64,000 bases of DNA from Bradyrhizobium sp. NFR13 (GCF_900114605.1 NZ_FOTP01000001.1:186001-250000); one strand, 5' to 3'; positions 1 through 8,879 are shown, counted from the first letter of the stretch. Notes: generated from the sequence alone by a model not told the origin. Numbers and translations are program-made.

Positions 1-59
1 ACGGCAAAAAGCGCCGTAGCGACGTCAAGGCGGGACGCAGCGGCCGCTTCGATCACTGA
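1..59 (+). CDS. C-terminal tail of a gene entering from the left (partial)
   Basis: An open frame runs from base 3 to a TGA at 57-59 and encodes a basic tail rich in Lys, Arg and Ser. It is followed 47 bp later by the glyoxalase-like gene on the same strand. The fragment is too short to name. It is reported because it is the only frame with a long enough open end and a stop just before the next gene. Confidence 0.4.
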   Translation, partial: GKKRRSDVKAGRSGRFDH

Positions 60-106
60 GCCGCGCCCCGCACAACAAGCCAGACCACTCTTCAAGGAAT
101 TTCCCG

Positions 107-502
107 ATGGCCAAACCCGTTCACTCCATGATCCGCGTGCTGGACGAAGTGCGCGCGCTGGATTTCTACAAGCGCGCTTTTGGCCTCGAGATTGCCGAGC
201 GCTTCGCATTTCCCGACTTCGCGCTGATCTATCTGCGCCACCCCTCCTCGCCCTTCGAGCTCGAACTGACGGTGAATTTCGACCGCACCGAACCCTATGT
301 GCTGGGTGACGGTTACGGTCATCTCGCCGTCGTGGTGGACGACGTGGCCGCCGAACATGCCCGGTTCGAACGCGAACATCTCGCGCCTGGCCCGCTGCGC
401 GATTTCAAGCATGAGGGCCGGACGCTGGCGCAGTTCTTTTTCGCCACCGATCCCGATGGCTACAAGATCGAGGTGATCCAGAAGGGCGGCCGATTCGCCT
501 AA
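107..502 (+). CDS. VOC-family glyoxalase (lactoylglutathione lyase-like)
   Basis: The 131-residue protein has the two beta-alpha-beta-beta-beta halves of the vicinal oxygen chelate fold. Residues His6, Glu53, His72 and Glu122 fall where GloA-type glyoxalase I enzymes place their metal ligands, and the length matches GloA. The likely reaction is isomerisation of the glutathione-methylglyoxal hemithioacetal to S-lactoylglutathione in the cytoplasm. The start ATG at 107 follows a weak AAGGAA site. The next gene, mutL, lies 170 bp downstream behind a palindromic repeat, so the two are probably not tightly coupled. Substrate is inferred from ligand pattern only; many VOC proteins act on other compounds. 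Confidence 0.8.
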   Translation: MAKPVHSMIRVLDEVRALDFYKRAFGLEIAERFAFPDFALIYLRHPSSPFELELTVNFDRTEPYVLGDGYGHLAVVVDDVAAEHARFEREHLAPGPLRDFKHEGRTLAQFFFATDPDGYKIEVIQKGGRFA

Positions 503-504
503 AA

Positions 505-552
505 GCGTTTTCGAGCGACGTGGATGTCGGTTCGCGTCGGGAAAACGCGTCA
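505..552 (+). repeat. Dispersed palindromic repeat, family A copy 1
   Basis: This segment begins GCGTTTTCGAGCG and ends GAAAACGCGTCA, so its outer ends are inverted repeats, with a central part that can also pair. A clearly related copy lies in inverted orientation at about 53945-53993. It fills the space between the glyoxalase gene and mutL. Elements of this shape are common between genes in Rhizobiales; that part is from memory, not computed here. Confidence 0.6.
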
Positions 553-672
553 AAACGAAAAGCCAGAACCGGGGAAAAGCGGGTTGCGGCGGGGACATCG
601 GACGCCCGGGGCCATAGAATGGCGCTTCCGGTTCCCTACATAACCCCGACCCATCACCACGCCCCGAGATCC

Positions 673-2493
673 ATGCCCGTTCGCCAGTTGCCAGAAACCA
701 TCGTCAACCGCATCGCCGCCGGCGAAGTGGTGGAGCGGCCGGCCAGCGTGGTGAAGGAGCTGGTGGAGAACGCCATCGATGCCGGCGCCTCCAGGGTCGA
801 GATCTTCACCGATGGCGGCGGGCGGCGAAAGATCGCCATCACCGACGATGGCGGCGGCATGACCCATGCCGACCTGGAACTGGCCGTGGACCGCCACGCC
901 ACCTCGAAGCTCGACGACGAGGACCTGCTGCAGATCCGCACCCTCGGCTTTCGCGGCGAGGCGCTGCCCTCCATCGGCTCGGTCGCGCGGCTGAGCATCA
1001 CCACACGCCACGCCTCGGAGCCGCATGCCTGGTCGCGCACCGTCGACGGCGGCGAGAAGTCGCCGATTGCGCCGGCGGCGCTGTCGCAGGGCACCCGCGT
1101 CGAGGTCAGCGATCTGTTCTACGCAACCCCGGCCCGGCTGAAATTTCTCAAGACCGACCGCACCGAGGCCGAAGCCATCCGCGAAGTGGTGCGCCGCCTT
1201 GCGATGGCGCGGCCGGATATCGCCTTCACCTTGGCCGGCGAGGAACGCGCGCCCGTGACATGGGCGGCTGCGTTGCCCGGCCCGGCCGGACAGTTGACGC
1301 GGCTGGGCGACATTCTCGGGCCCGAGTTTCGTCTCAGCGCCATCGAAGTGCGCAGCGAACGCGAAGGTGTGGTGGTCGAAGGTTTTGCCGCAGCGCCGTC
1401 GCTGACGCGCGCCAATGCGCTTGGACAGTATCTGTTCGTCAATGGTCGCCCGGTCCGCGACAAGCTGATCATCGGTGCGGTGCGTGCGGCCTATTCCGAT
1501 TATCTGCCGCGCGATCGCCACCCGATCGTCGCGCTGTTCGTCACGCTTGATCCGCAGGAGGTCGATGCCAATGTGCATCCGGCCAAGACCGAAGTACGGT
1601 TTCGCAATGCAGGCCTCGTGCGCGGGCTGATCGTGCATGCGCTGAAGGAAGGCCTGGCCCGCGAGGGACGTCGCACCGCGGCCAATAGCGACGGCGCGGT
1701 GCTGGACTCGTTCCGCCCCAACTTCGCACCCAATTTCGCGCCGCGCACGAATGCCAATTGGGATTGGAAGCGATCGCCGTCCTATCCGGTGTCGCCTGCG
1801 CCCGCCTTCGATGGCTCCGCCGCTCTTGCCGAGCGCAGCCAGGCCGCCTTCGATGTCGGCACGCCATCAGCCGATGTCCGCTTTGAGGAAGCACCGCAGA
1901 CCGATCTGATCGACCGCCCGCTCGGCGCGGCGCGGGCGCAGGTGCACGAGAACTACATCATCGCGCAAACGCGCGACGGCATGATCGTGGTCGACCAGCA
2001 TGCCGCGCACGAGCGTATCGTCTATGAGCGGCTGAAGGCCTCGCTGGCCGCCAATGGCGTGCAGCGGCAGATCCTGCTGATCCCCGAGATCGTCGAAATG
2101 GACGAGGCCATCGTGGAAAAACTGTTCGATCGCGCCGAGGAACTCGCGAGCTACGGCCTTGCCATCGACAGTTTCGGCCCCGGCGCCATTGCCGTGCGCG
2201 AGACGCCGTCGCTGCTCGGCAAGACCAATGCCGCGTCGCTGCTGCGCGATCTTGCTGAACACATGGCCGAATGGGACGAGGCGCTGCCGCTGGAGCGCCG
2301 CCTGCTGCATGTGGCGGCGACCATGGCCTGCCACGGCTCGGTGCGCTCAGGCCGCCGACTGCGGCCCGAGGAAATGAACGCGCTGCTGCGCGAGATGGAA
2401 GACACGCCGAACTCCGGCCAGTGCAACCACGGCCGACCGACTTATGTCGAGCTGAAGCTCAGCGATATCGAGAAGCTGTTCGGGCGACGATAA
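673..2493 (+). CDS. mutL: DNA mismatch repair protein MutL (endonuclease-type)
   Basis: The 606-residue protein has the GHKL ATPase N-terminus (ELVENAIDAGA, DDGGGM and GFRGEAL motifs), a variable Pro/Asn-rich linker near residues 340-390 and a C-terminal dimerisation domain. The C-terminal domain holds DQHAAHERIVYE from about residue 441, which matches the metal-binding endonuclease motif DQHA-x2-E-x4-E, and a CNHGRP motif near the end. It should therefore nick DNA itself after MutS binding, as expected in bacteria without MutH. The frame is open upstream to 520, but the homologous N-terminus (PVRQLPETIVNRIAAGE) begins at the ATG at 673, so the earlier start is rejected. It converges on the next gene, 6 bp away. 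Confidence 0.95.
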   Translation: MPVRQLPETIVNRIAAGEVVERPASVVKELVENAIDAGASRVEIFTDGGGRRKIAITDDGGGMTHADLELAVDRHATSKLDDEDLLQIRTLGFRGEALPSIGSVARLSITTRHASEPHAWSRTVDGGEKSPIAPAALSQGTRVEVSDLFYATPARLKFLKTDRTEAEAIREVVRRLAMARPDIAFTLAGEERAPVTWAAALPGPAGQLTRLGDILGPEFRLSAIEVRSEREGVVVEGFAAAPSLTRANALGQYLFVNGRPVRDKLIIGAVRAAYSDYLPRDRHPIVALFVTLDPQEVDANVHPAKTEVRFRNAGLVRGLIVHALKEGLAREGRRTAANSDGAVLDSFRPNFAPNFAPRTNANWDWKRSPSYPVSPAPAFDGSAALAERSQAAFDVGTPSADVRFEEAPQTDLIDRPLGAARAQVHENYIIAQTRDGMIVVDQHAAHERIVYERLKASLAANGVQRQILLIPEIVEMDEAIVEKLFDRAEELASYGLAIDSFGPGAIAVRETPSLLGKTNAASLLRDLAEHMAEWDEALPLERRLLHVAATMACHGSVRSGRRLRPEEMNALLREMEDTPNSGQCNHGRPTYVELKLSDIEKLFGRR

Positions 2494-2499
2494 CCCGGC

Positions 2500-2889
2500 T
2501 CACGTATATTTCGGATCGCGTTCCAGCAACTCAATCGACACGCCCTGCGGCGCGCGGATGAAGCAGATGCGCAGGCCGGGCTTGAGCGTATGCGGCTCCT
2601 TGGTGAACTCCACGCCCTTGGCCTTCAGCGACGCAGCCACGGCATCGATGTCCTTCACCTTCAGGCCGAAATGGTCGAGGCCCTGATAGGGCGTGACCGG
2701 CGGCGGGTTGACGCCCATCTCCGGCGTCACCGGTGCGAGGAAGATCATGCCGCCGCCGAGCTTGATATCAACGCGGCCAGGCGCGCGCAGGATCTCGGCC
2801 CCGAGCATGTCGGCAAACCACTGCGCGGTCGCTTCGGTGTCCGGCGTACGGATATGGACGTGATCCCAGGTATATTCGATCGCAGACAT
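2500..2889 (-). CDS. VOC-family protein (glyoxalase/dioxygenase-like)
   Basis: The 129-residue protein has the VOC fold signature, with candidate ligands His10, His73 and Glu120 and the typical phrase 'GLDHFGLKV' opening the second half. It is not closely similar to the VOC protein at the left end. It lies 23 bp downstream of rsmD on the same strand and may be co-transcribed with the rluB-like gene and rsmD. The metal-binding pattern supports an isomerase, lyase or dioxygenase role, but the substrate cannot be read from sequence. Confidence 0.75.
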   Translation of the reverse strand: MSAIEYTWDHVHIRTPDTEATAQWFADMLGAEILRAPGRVDIKLGGGMIFLAPVTPEMGVNPPPVTPYQGLDHFGLKVKDIDAVAASLKAKGVEFTKEPHTLKPGLRICFIRAPQGVSIELLERDPKYT

Positions 2890-2912
2890 AGGCTGCTCCT
2901 TTTGACGTCTTC

Positions 2913-3467
2913 TTACACAGATCGCAGAAACGTAAATTCGGTGTCGTCATAGGCGCGGCGCTCGAGCTCTTCAAAGCCCTCGGGCGCAGCAAATTCCGCA
3001 TTCTTCGCCTCTTCCACCACCAGCAGCGCACCCGGCGTCAGCCAGCCACCATCGCGCAGCGAGGCCAGCGCCTTTTCGGCGAGCTTCATGCGATAGGGCG
3101 GATCGAGGAACACCAGCGAGAACGGCTCGACCGGATGGGCGGGGCCGAGATCACTGGCATCGCGGCGATATACTTTGGTGACACCGCCGAGACCGAGCGC
3201 CTCGACATTGTTACGCAGCAAGGCACGCGCCTCGGAACCGTTGTCGACGAACAGCGTGAACTTCGCGCCGCGCGATACGGCCTCGATGCCAAGCGCGCCG
3301 GTGCCGGCAAACAGATCGAGCACACGCGCGTCCTCGATCGGATTCTCGTAAGCGTGGATCAGGATGTTGAACAGCGACTCGCGCAGCCGATCCGCCGTCG
3401 GACGGATCGCCTGCGTCGTAGGCGATGCGATGCTGCGGCCCTTCAGCCGGCCACCGACGACACGCAT
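2913..3467 (-). CDS. rsmD: 16S rRNA (guanine(966)-N(2))-methyltransferase RsmD
   Basis: The 184-residue protein shows the RsmD order of motifs: RPTADRLRESLFN at 22-34, SAM-binding DLFAGTGALGIE at 51-62, and catalytic DPPY at 122-125. RsmD methylates the exocyclic amine of G966 of 16S rRNA on the assembling 30S subunit. The ATG at 3467 lies 3 bp after the stop of the upstream pseudouridine synthase gene, so the two rRNA modification genes are very probably translated as an operon. Length and motifs are normal for the family. Confidence 0.93.
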   Translation of the reverse strand: MRVVGGRLKGRSIASPTTQAIRPTADRLRESLFNILIHAYENPIEDARVLDLFAGTGALGIEAVSRGAKFTLFVDNGSEARALLRNNVEALGLGGVTKVYRRDASDLGPAHPVEPFSLVFLDPPYRMKLAEKALASLRDGGWLTPGALLVVEEAKNAEFAAPEGFEELERRAYDDTEFTFLRSV

Positions 3468-3470
3468 GGC

Positions 3471-5750
3471 TTACTCGTCCTGCGGCTTCAGATCGCGCTT
3501 GCCGTGATAGCCGCGCTTCGGCTTCTTCGGCGGGCCGCCGAACAGGGCTTCGGCTTCATTGCGGGCGCGCGACTCCTCCGAGCCAGACCGCTGCACCAGG
3601 ACGCGACGGCCCTTGCGGTCTTCCACCGTCGAGCGCTTCAGGACCGGCTTCTTCACGACCACCGGATCGAGCGAGACGTCGCCCTTGCTCGGCAGTTGCC
3701 GGCCGAAGTCGGCACCTGAGGCTTCGGCGATCTTCTCGCCGAGCTGCTCGCGCAGCACGCGGGTCTTCACCTCGTCGACCTCACCTTCCTCGATTTCGCC
3801 GAGCTGGAACGGACCGTAGGAGATACGGATCAGGCGGTTCACCTCCAGGCCGAGATGCGCGAGCACGTTACGCACTTCGCGGTTCTTGCCTTCGCGGATC
3901 GCAAACACGATCCAGACATTGGCGCCCTTGTCGCGCTCCAGCGTCGCATCGATCGAGCCGTATTTGACGCCATCGACCTCGACGCCGTTCTTGAGCTCGT
4001 TGAGCTGCGCCTGGGTGACTTCGCCATGGGCGCGCACGCGATAGCGGCGCAGCCAGCCGGTCTCCGGCAATTCGAGCGTGCGCGCGAGGCCGCCGTCATT
4101 GGTGAGCAGCAGCAGGCCTTCGGTGTTGAAATCGAGCCGGCCGATGGAGATCAGGCGCGGCAGGCCTTCAGGCAGATGATCGAACACCGTCGGCCGCCCT
4201 TCCGGATCGGCATGGGTCGTCATCAGGCCACGCGGCTTGTGGTACAGGAACAGGCGCGTACGCTCCGGCGCCGGCAACGGCTTGCCATCGACGGTGATGA
4301 CATCATTGGTCGAGACATCGAGCGCCGGCGAATTGATCACGCGGCCATTCACCGCGACGCGGCCCTGCGTCACCCACTCCTCGGCATCGCGGCGCGAGCA
4401 TAGGCCGGCACGCGCGACGACCTTGGCGACGCGCTCGCCGCCCGCTTTCTTTGCGGCAGGCAGACGCGCCGGACGGCGCGCTTCGGGATCACGCTCGCGA
4501 TATTCGCCGCGGCCACCGAAGGCAGGACGCTTCCTGAAGATCTTGCTGTCGTCCTCGTTGTCGCGGCGCGGACGCTCATCACCATCGCGGCGCTCGCTGC
4601 GTCCATGCTCCTGCCAGTCCATGCGGCCACGCGGCTCGCGCGGCCGATCGAAGCTCGGACGGTCCTCGCGCGGACGGGAGAAACGCGGACGTTCGCTCTC
4701 GCTACGCTCGGGGCGATCATCACGCGAACGATCGAATCTTGGCTTGTCGAATTTCGGACGATCGAAATTGCGCGCGCCATCGCGCGGCGGACGGGAATCG
4801 CGATCGCCACGATCGCTGCGATCGCCATCCTCACGGTTCTGCCATGGCTTCCGCTCGCCGCGATCGGGGCGTTCAAAATCGCGTCCACCGCGATCGGGAC
4901 GATCGCCAAAGCTCTTGCGCGGGCCGCCACGGTCCGGCGCGCCGCGCGAGAATTTGCCGCCGCCGAACTTCTTCTCGGCGCTGAACGGCCGGTCACTGCG
5001 CGGACGATCGCCATCGCGCGAGGGACGCGGACTGAACGGACGATCGCCCTGCGGCCGATCACTGCGATCCCCCCGCGGACGATCGTTGCGATCCCCCTGC
5101 GGGCGATCAAAGCGCGGACGCGGACGGTCACCATCCCCGCGAAAGCCTTCGCCGCGCGGCGTATAGGGGCGCTTCTCACCTCCGCCATCGCGCGACGCAT
5201 AGGGCTTCTTGTCACCAAACTTCTTGTCGGAGAAACGTCCGGCCGGACGCGCATCGCCGCGGTCGCCCCGCGGGGCGCGATCATCGCGGTTGAAATTCGG
5301 ACGCTCGCCGCGCGGCGAATAGGGACGCTTCTCGCGGTCACCGAAGTCCTTGCGCGGGCCACGGTCCGGACGATCGCCACCACCGCTGCGCGCGGGACGA
5401 TCGCTGCGATCGTAGCGGTCTTCGCGATTGAAACGCGCCGGACGCGCATCGTCACGATCGCGGCGCGGCGCGCGGGTGTCGTCGCGCTTGCCGGCGTAAG
5501 GCTTTGCTCCAAAAGACTTGGCGCCGAACGACTTCTCGCCAAAGGACCGCTTCTCGCCGCCGCCGGCACGAGCCGGCCTCGCGTCTGCAGATTTGGGTGT
5601 GTAGGTGCCGTCGCGCTTGGCGAATTTCTTTTCCGGTCCGCGCGCCGCGCCGGAGCGGCCGCCCTTTGAAAAGCTTTTGCCGACTCCGCCTTTGCCACCG
5701 GGTGGCCGGCCGCGCGAGGGGCCGTTGTTTTTGTTGTTGTCGCGGGGCAT
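3471..5750 (-). CDS. rluB: RluB/RsuA-family pseudouridine synthase with a very long Arg/Asp/Gly-rich N-terminus
   Basis: The last ~320 of 759 residues form a standard rRNA pseudouridine synthase: an S4 RNA-binding domain at about 440-500 and an RsuA/RluB catalytic domain from about 505, with catalytic Asp in GRLDFNTEGLL near residue 536. RluB-type enzymes isomerise a uridine in 23S rRNA. The first ~430 residues are low complexity, made of irregular repeats of Arg, Asp, Gly, Pro and Ser (for example RSDRP, RGDRSDRPQGDRP). The frame extends upstream to 6278 across tadA, but that part is antisense to tadA. The ATG at 5750 (MPRDNNKNNG) is chosen because the charged region starts there. Upstream it faces tadA across a divergent 159-bp gap. 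Confidence 0.88.
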   Translation of the reverse strand: MPRDNNKNNGPSRGRPPGGKGGVGKSFSKGGRSGAARGPEKKFAKRDGTYTPKSADARPARAGGGEKRSFGEKSFGAKSFGAKPYAGKRDDTRAPRRDRDDARPARFNREDRYDRSDRPARSGGGDRPDRGPRKDFGDREKRPYSPRGERPNFNRDDRAPRGDRGDARPAGRFSDKKFGDKKPYASRDGGGEKRPYTPRGEGFRGDGDRPRPRFDRPQGDRNDRPRGDRSDRPQGDRPFSPRPSRDGDRPRSDRPFSAEKKFGGGKFSRGAPDRGGPRKSFGDRPDRGGRDFERPDRGERKPWQNREDGDRSDRGDRDSRPPRDGARNFDRPKFDKPRFDRSRDDRPERSESERPRFSRPREDRPSFDRPREPRGRMDWQEHGRSERRDGDERPRRDNEDDSKIFRKRPAFGGRGEYRERDPEARRPARLPAAKKAGGERVAKVVARAGLCSRRDAEEWVTQGRVAVNGRVINSPALDVSTNDVITVDGKPLPAPERTRLFLYHKPRGLMTTHADPEGRPTVFDHLPEGLPRLISIGRLDFNTEGLLLLTNDGGLARTLELPETGWLRRYRVRAHGEVTQAQLNELKNGVEVDGVKYGSIDATLERDKGANVWIVFAIREGKNREVRNVLAHLGLEVNRLIRISYGPFQLGEIEEGEVDEVKTRVLREQLGEKIAEASGADFGRQLPSKGDVSLDPVVVKKPVLKRSTVEDRKGRRVLVQRSGSEESRARNEAEALFGGPPKKPKRGYHGKRDLKPQDE

Positions 5751-5909
5751 GAAAGGTCTCACTGCAGCGGAAGCTGAATTGGGTTGAGCGGTGCGGAACG
5801 GTTCGCGGGCCGAAAATGCGCGCTCATTGGGGCGCATTCTCACGCAAAACCAGTCTCCACTTTTGCTGAATGCAACTCCGTAGCAGAGTTTTGCGCAGGA
5901 AACGAGCCG

Positions 5910-6356
5910 TTGACCGCACCTTCTTTCATGGATTTGGCGCTGAAAGCGGCCGAAAGCGCCGGAAATGCCGGCGAAGTGCCGATCGGCTGCGTCATCGTCG
6001 GGAATAACGAGGTGATCGCCACGGCCGGCAACCGCACCCTCCGGGACCGCGACCCGACCGCCCATGCCGAAGTCCTGGCCATCCGGGAAGCCGCCGCCAG
6101 GCTGGGCAGCGAGCGGCTGGTCGACTGCGACCTGTATGTGACCCTGGAGCCCTGCACGATGTGCGCGGGAGCTATTTCGTTCGCCCGGATCCGGCGGCTG
6201 TATTACGGGGCAGCCGATCCCAAGGGCGGCGGCGTCGATTCCGGCGTACGCTTCTTCGCCTCCCCGACCTGTCACCACGCGCCGGAGGTCTATCCGTCCG
6301 TGGGGGAAACCCAGTCTGCGACGCTGTTACGGGAGTTTTTTAAAGCGCGGCGTTGA
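5910..6356 (+). CDS. tadA: tRNA-specific adenosine deaminase TadA
   Basis: The protein is a zinc-dependent deaminase with HAE at 52-54 (zinc His and catalytic Glu) and PCTMC at 81-85 (zinc Cys pair). TadA converts A34 to inosine in tRNA-Arg(ACG) and is usually essential. I place the start at the TTG at 5910, giving 148 residues, because AGGA lies 9 bp upstream. The ATG at 5928 has no ribosome-binding site, and the frame open to 5784 encodes an unrelated extension. It is divergent from the rluB-like gene, a common arrangement. Its 3' end overlaps the convergent DUF6894 gene by 30 bp. Confidence 0.92.
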   Translation: MTAPSFMDLALKAAESAGNAGEVPIGCVIVGNNEVIATAGNRTLRDRDPTAHAEVLAIREAAARLGSERLVDCDLYVTLEPCTMCAGAISFARIRRLYYGAADPKGGGVDSGVRFFASPTCHHAPEVYPSVGETQSATLLREFFKARR

Positions 6357-6587
6357 GACCTTGCTGGCCGTCACATCCACGGGAACGCGCGTCACTTCGT
6401 GCCCGTCTTCGTGGATGATGCAGATATGGCGCTCATGACTGTGATGGGACGCAGGGCGCATCCTGACCTCATCGGCCATCGCATAGGCCTGCGCAATCGC
6501 CTCGGCGTCGCTGCCGAAATCCTGACCAGCGTGATCACGCTGGGTCGTGCCATTTCTGAGATCGAAATAGTAACGCGCCATGGGCAC
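6327..6587 (-). CDS. Small DUF6894-type protein
   Basis: The 86-residue protein begins MPMARYYFDLRNG and continues with a QDFGSDAEAIAQA helix, the pattern of the small DUF6894 proteins (xRYxFDLxDG...D..G.....A.A) that are numerous in Rhizobiales. Their function is unknown. The start may be the first Met or the Met two residues later. The gene converges with and overlaps the 3' end of tadA by 30 bp and lies 62 bp downstream of purD on the same strand. Confidence 0.7.
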   Translation of the reverse strand: MPMARYYFDLRNGTTQRDHAGQDFGSDAEAIAQAYAMADEVRMRPASHHSHERHICIIHEDGHEVTRVPVDVTASKVSTPRFKKLP

Positions 6588-6620
6588 CTCACTGGCCCAT
6601 CAACGCGCCACGCAACCTTC

Positions 6621-6638
6621 GGTTCCCCGAAGGGAACC
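6621..6638 (-). terminator. UUCG-loop hairpin downstream of purD
   Basis: Read on the minus strand this is a 7-bp stem GGTTCCC/GGGAACC closed by a TTCG tetraloop, a very stable RNA hairpin. It lies 12 bp past the purD stop. No T-run follows, so it may protect the mRNA end or help a Rho-dependent stop rather than terminate by itself. Confidence 0.45.
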
Positions 6639-6649
6639 CCGGATTACCA

Positions 6650-7933
6650 CTACTTGCCTTTTCGCTCCCGCGCCACCGCCTGCCAGCCGATATCGCGGCG
6701 GCAGAAGCCTTCGGGCCAGTTGATCAGGCCGATGGCTTCATAGGCGCGGCGCTGGGCCTCGCCGACGGTTTTGGCAGAGGCCGTCACGTTGAGGACGCGG
6801 CCGCCATTGGCGAGAATCCAGTCGCCGGAGGCCTTGGTCCCGGCATGAAACACCTCGACGCCTTCGATCTTCTCGGCCCGGTCGAGACCCGCGATCCGTG
6901 TGCCCTTCTCATAGTCGCCGGGATAGCCCTTGGCGGCCATGACCACGGTCAGTGCGGGATCCGGGAACCACCGCAGATCGAAATGCTTGAGCTGCCCGTC
7001 GCAGGAGGCGATCAACGCGGGGAGCAGATCCGACATCAGCCGGACCATCAGCACCTGGGTCTCGGGATCGCCGAAACGGGCATTGTATTCGATCAGCTTC
7101 GGGCCTTCGTCGGTGATCATCAGTCCGGCGAACAACACGCCCTTGTAGGGATAGCCCATCGCGCTCATGGCGCGCAGGGTTGGCAGGATAATCTCATTCA
7201 TGGTGCGATCGCGGATCGCGTCGGTAAACACAGGCGCCGGCGAATAGGCGCCCATGCCACCGGTGTTCGGCCCCTTGTCGCCATCGAAGGCGCGCTTGTG
7301 ATCCTGCGCCGCGACCAGCGGAAGCGCATGCTCGCCGTCGCACAGCACGAAGAACGAGGCTTCCTCGCCGGTCATGAATTCCTCGACCACGGCTTCCGCA
7401 CCGGCTGCGCCGAAGCCGCCGCCGAGCATCATGTCGATAGCGTCTTCGGCCTCCTTCAGCGTCATCGCGACGACGACGCCCTTGCCGGCGGCAAGGCCAT
7501 CGGCCTTGATCACGATTGGCGCGCCCTGCGCGCGGATATAGGCCTTGGCGGCATCCGCATCGCTGAAGCGCTCATAGGCTGCGGTCGGGATGTTGTTGGC
7601 CTTGCAAAGATCCTTGGTGAAACCCTTGGAGCCTTCGAGCCGGGCGGCGGCCTTGCTCGGCCCGAACGACTTGATACCGGCAGCAGCCAGATCGTCGACG
7701 ATGCCCGCCGCCAGCGGCGCCTCGGGGCCGACCACGACGAAATCAACCTTGTTCTCCTTGCAGAACGCAATCACGGCGGCATGGTCCGCGACATCCAGCG
7801 CAACACATTCCGCCTCCTTGGCGATGCCGGCATTGCCGGGTGCGCACCAGAGCTTGGTCAGCAGCGGAGAGGCGGCGAGTTTCCAGGCGAGCGCGTGCTC
7901 GCGGCCACCGGAACCGATGAGGAGAATGTTCAT
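6650..7933 (-). CDS. purD: Phosphoribosylamine-glycine ligase
   Basis: The 427-residue protein begins [19 protein letters not shown], the hallmark N-terminus of PurD. It has the ATP-grasp region ([17 protein letters not shown]), [23 protein letters not shown], and the C-terminal half ending in [12 protein letters not shown]. It catalyses ATP-dependent ligation of phosphoribosylamine and glycine in the second step of purine synthesis. The frame opens 21 bp earlier, but the canonical start is the ATG at 7933. It is followed by a stable hairpin and preceded by a separate membrane protein gene on the same strand. Confidence 0.96.
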   Translation of the reverse strand: MNILLIGSGGREHALAWKLAASPLLTKLWCAPGNAGIAKEAECVALDVADHAAVIAFCKENKVDFVVVGPEAPLAAGIVDDLAAAGIKSFGPSKAAARLEGSKGFTKDLCKANNIPTAAYERFSDADAAKAYIRAQGAPIVIKADGLAAGKGVVVAMTLKEAEDAIDMMLGGGFGAAGAEAVVEEFMTGEEASFFVLCDGEHALPLVAAQDHKRAFDGDKGPNTGGMGAYSPAPVFTDAIRDRTMNEIILPTLRAMSAMGYPYKGVLFAGLMITDEGPKLIEYNARFGDPETQVLMVRLMSDLLPALIASCDGQLKHFDLRWFPDPALTVVMAAKGYPGDYEKGTRIAGLDRAEKIEGVEVFHAGTKASGDWILANGGRVLNVTASAKTVGEAQRRAYEAIGLINWPEGFCRRDIGWQAVARERKGK

Positions 7934-8012
7934 GTAGAGCCAGACCAATTGCAATCAAACACGCCCACCGTTTAGCACGGCGCACCGGCACGGCAATCAG
8001 TGGTCTGAGTAA

Positions 8013-8540
8013 TCAACCGGTCAGGTTACTGCCCGGCACGACGGCGTCGGCGCGCGTTTCCTCGCGATAATGGCGGATCAAACCCACCGTCCAGCCTAGG
8101 AAATAGCCAGCGCAGGCCCCCGACACCAATTGGCCGATCAGCGGGACGGCAATACCCGAACCCAGCTTCATCGCAGTTGCGACCGCCACGGCATATTGCA
8201 GCAGGAAGACCGACAGGTTGCGGATCAAAGGCAGCCAGCTCCCGGGCCGCAGAATGGTGCCGTCCTGCCGATCGACCACCATCTCACCGGGACCAATCCA
8301 CAGGGCGACAGCCGCCATCACGATGGCCGCGGCCAGCCACGCCCCGATCAGATGCAATTGGCCGCCGGCAAAGATCAGCCGCGAGAGCCCCATCAGGAGA
8401 AACACCATCGGAACGATCAGCAAACGGCGCAACGGCGTCTTGCGCGGCCGGAGCGACAGACTTCCGAGCCAGATCAGCAGCGCCAGCAACGCGAACACCC
8501 AGATCGGCGTGTTGGTCAGAATGCGCCACGCGATGTCCAT
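8013..8540 (-). CDS. Integral membrane protein (DUF6622-like)
   Basis: The 175-residue protein has about five hydrophobic segments (near residues 13-28, 41-58, 66-85, 108-126 and 129-152) and a short polar tail. The pattern NTPIWVFALLALLIWLG followed by SLRPRKTPL resembles small membrane proteins annotated DUF6622; this is from memory and is tentative. No enzymatic motif is visible. It lies 35 bp downstream of the winged-helix regulator gene on the same strand and could be the fourth gene of that operon. Confidence 0.6.
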   Translation of the reverse strand: MDIAWRILTNTPIWVFALLALLIWLGSLSLRPRKTPLRRLLIVPMVFLLMGLSRLIFAGGQLHLIGAWLAAAIVMAAVALWIGPGEMVVDRQDGTILRPGSWLPLIRNLSVFLLQYAVAVATAMKLGSGIAVPLIGQLVSGACAGYFLGWTVGLIRHYREETRADAVVPGSNLTG

Positions 8541-8575
8541 GACAATCTCCCGAGCTCTACGTTACCTGCTTTGCT

Positions 8576-8878
8576 CTACTTGCCTTCCGCAGCCGCGATG
8601 ATCTCACGCAAGGTGGCGACGTGCCGCGCGAAAGCGGCACGCCCGGTCGCGGTGGCCGTTACCGTCGTCTGCGGCTTCTTGCCGACAAAGGCCTTTTCGA
8701 CGCTGACATAACCGGCCTTCGCCAGCGTCTCGATATGCGCACCGAGATTGCCATCGGTGGCGCCGGTCAGTTTCTTCAATCGCGGGAAATCCAGTCCCTG
8801 CGCCGGATGCAGAACATTCAGCGCTGCCATGATCTTGAGCCGCAGTGGCTGATGGATGATGTCGTCGAGTTCCGCCAT
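8576..8878 (-). CDS. Winged-helix transcriptional regulator (HTH_34/MarR-like)
   Basis: The 100-residue protein contains a winged helix: HQPLRLKIMAALN, then the recognition region LKKLTGATDGNLGAHIETLAKAGYVSVEK and a wing with KPQTTVTATATGRAAF. Compact proteins of this type often sense a signal through dimerisation and regulate their own operon. The stop of the upstream membrane protein gene and this ATG form TGACATG, with 1 bp between them, so translation is coupled. A natural target is the palindrome at 10445-10473 in front of the first gene of the operon; that link is inferred. Confidence 0.82.
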   Translation of the reverse strand: MAELDDIIHQPLRLKIMAALNVLHPAQGLDFPRLKKLTGATDGNLGAHIETLAKAGYVSVEKAFVGKKPQTTVTATATGRAAFARHVATLREIIAAAEGK

Positions 8879-8879
8879 G

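Noticed and set aside
520-672. N-terminal extension of MutL
   Set aside because: It overlaps the palindromic repeat; the conserved MutL N-terminus starts at 673.
4370-5698. Long open frames on both strands opposite the pseudouridine synthase extension (for example 4605-5669 + and 4370-5698 -)
   Set aside because: They are products of the biased repetitive Arg/Asp/Gly coding. Their proteins are unnatural runs of Ala, Arg, Ile and Thr with no motif, while the frame ending in the S4 and catalytic domains is real.
5751-6278. Upstream extension of the pseudouridine synthase across tadA
   Set aside because: It is antisense to tadA and unlike the low-complexity region; ATG 5750 is the natural start.
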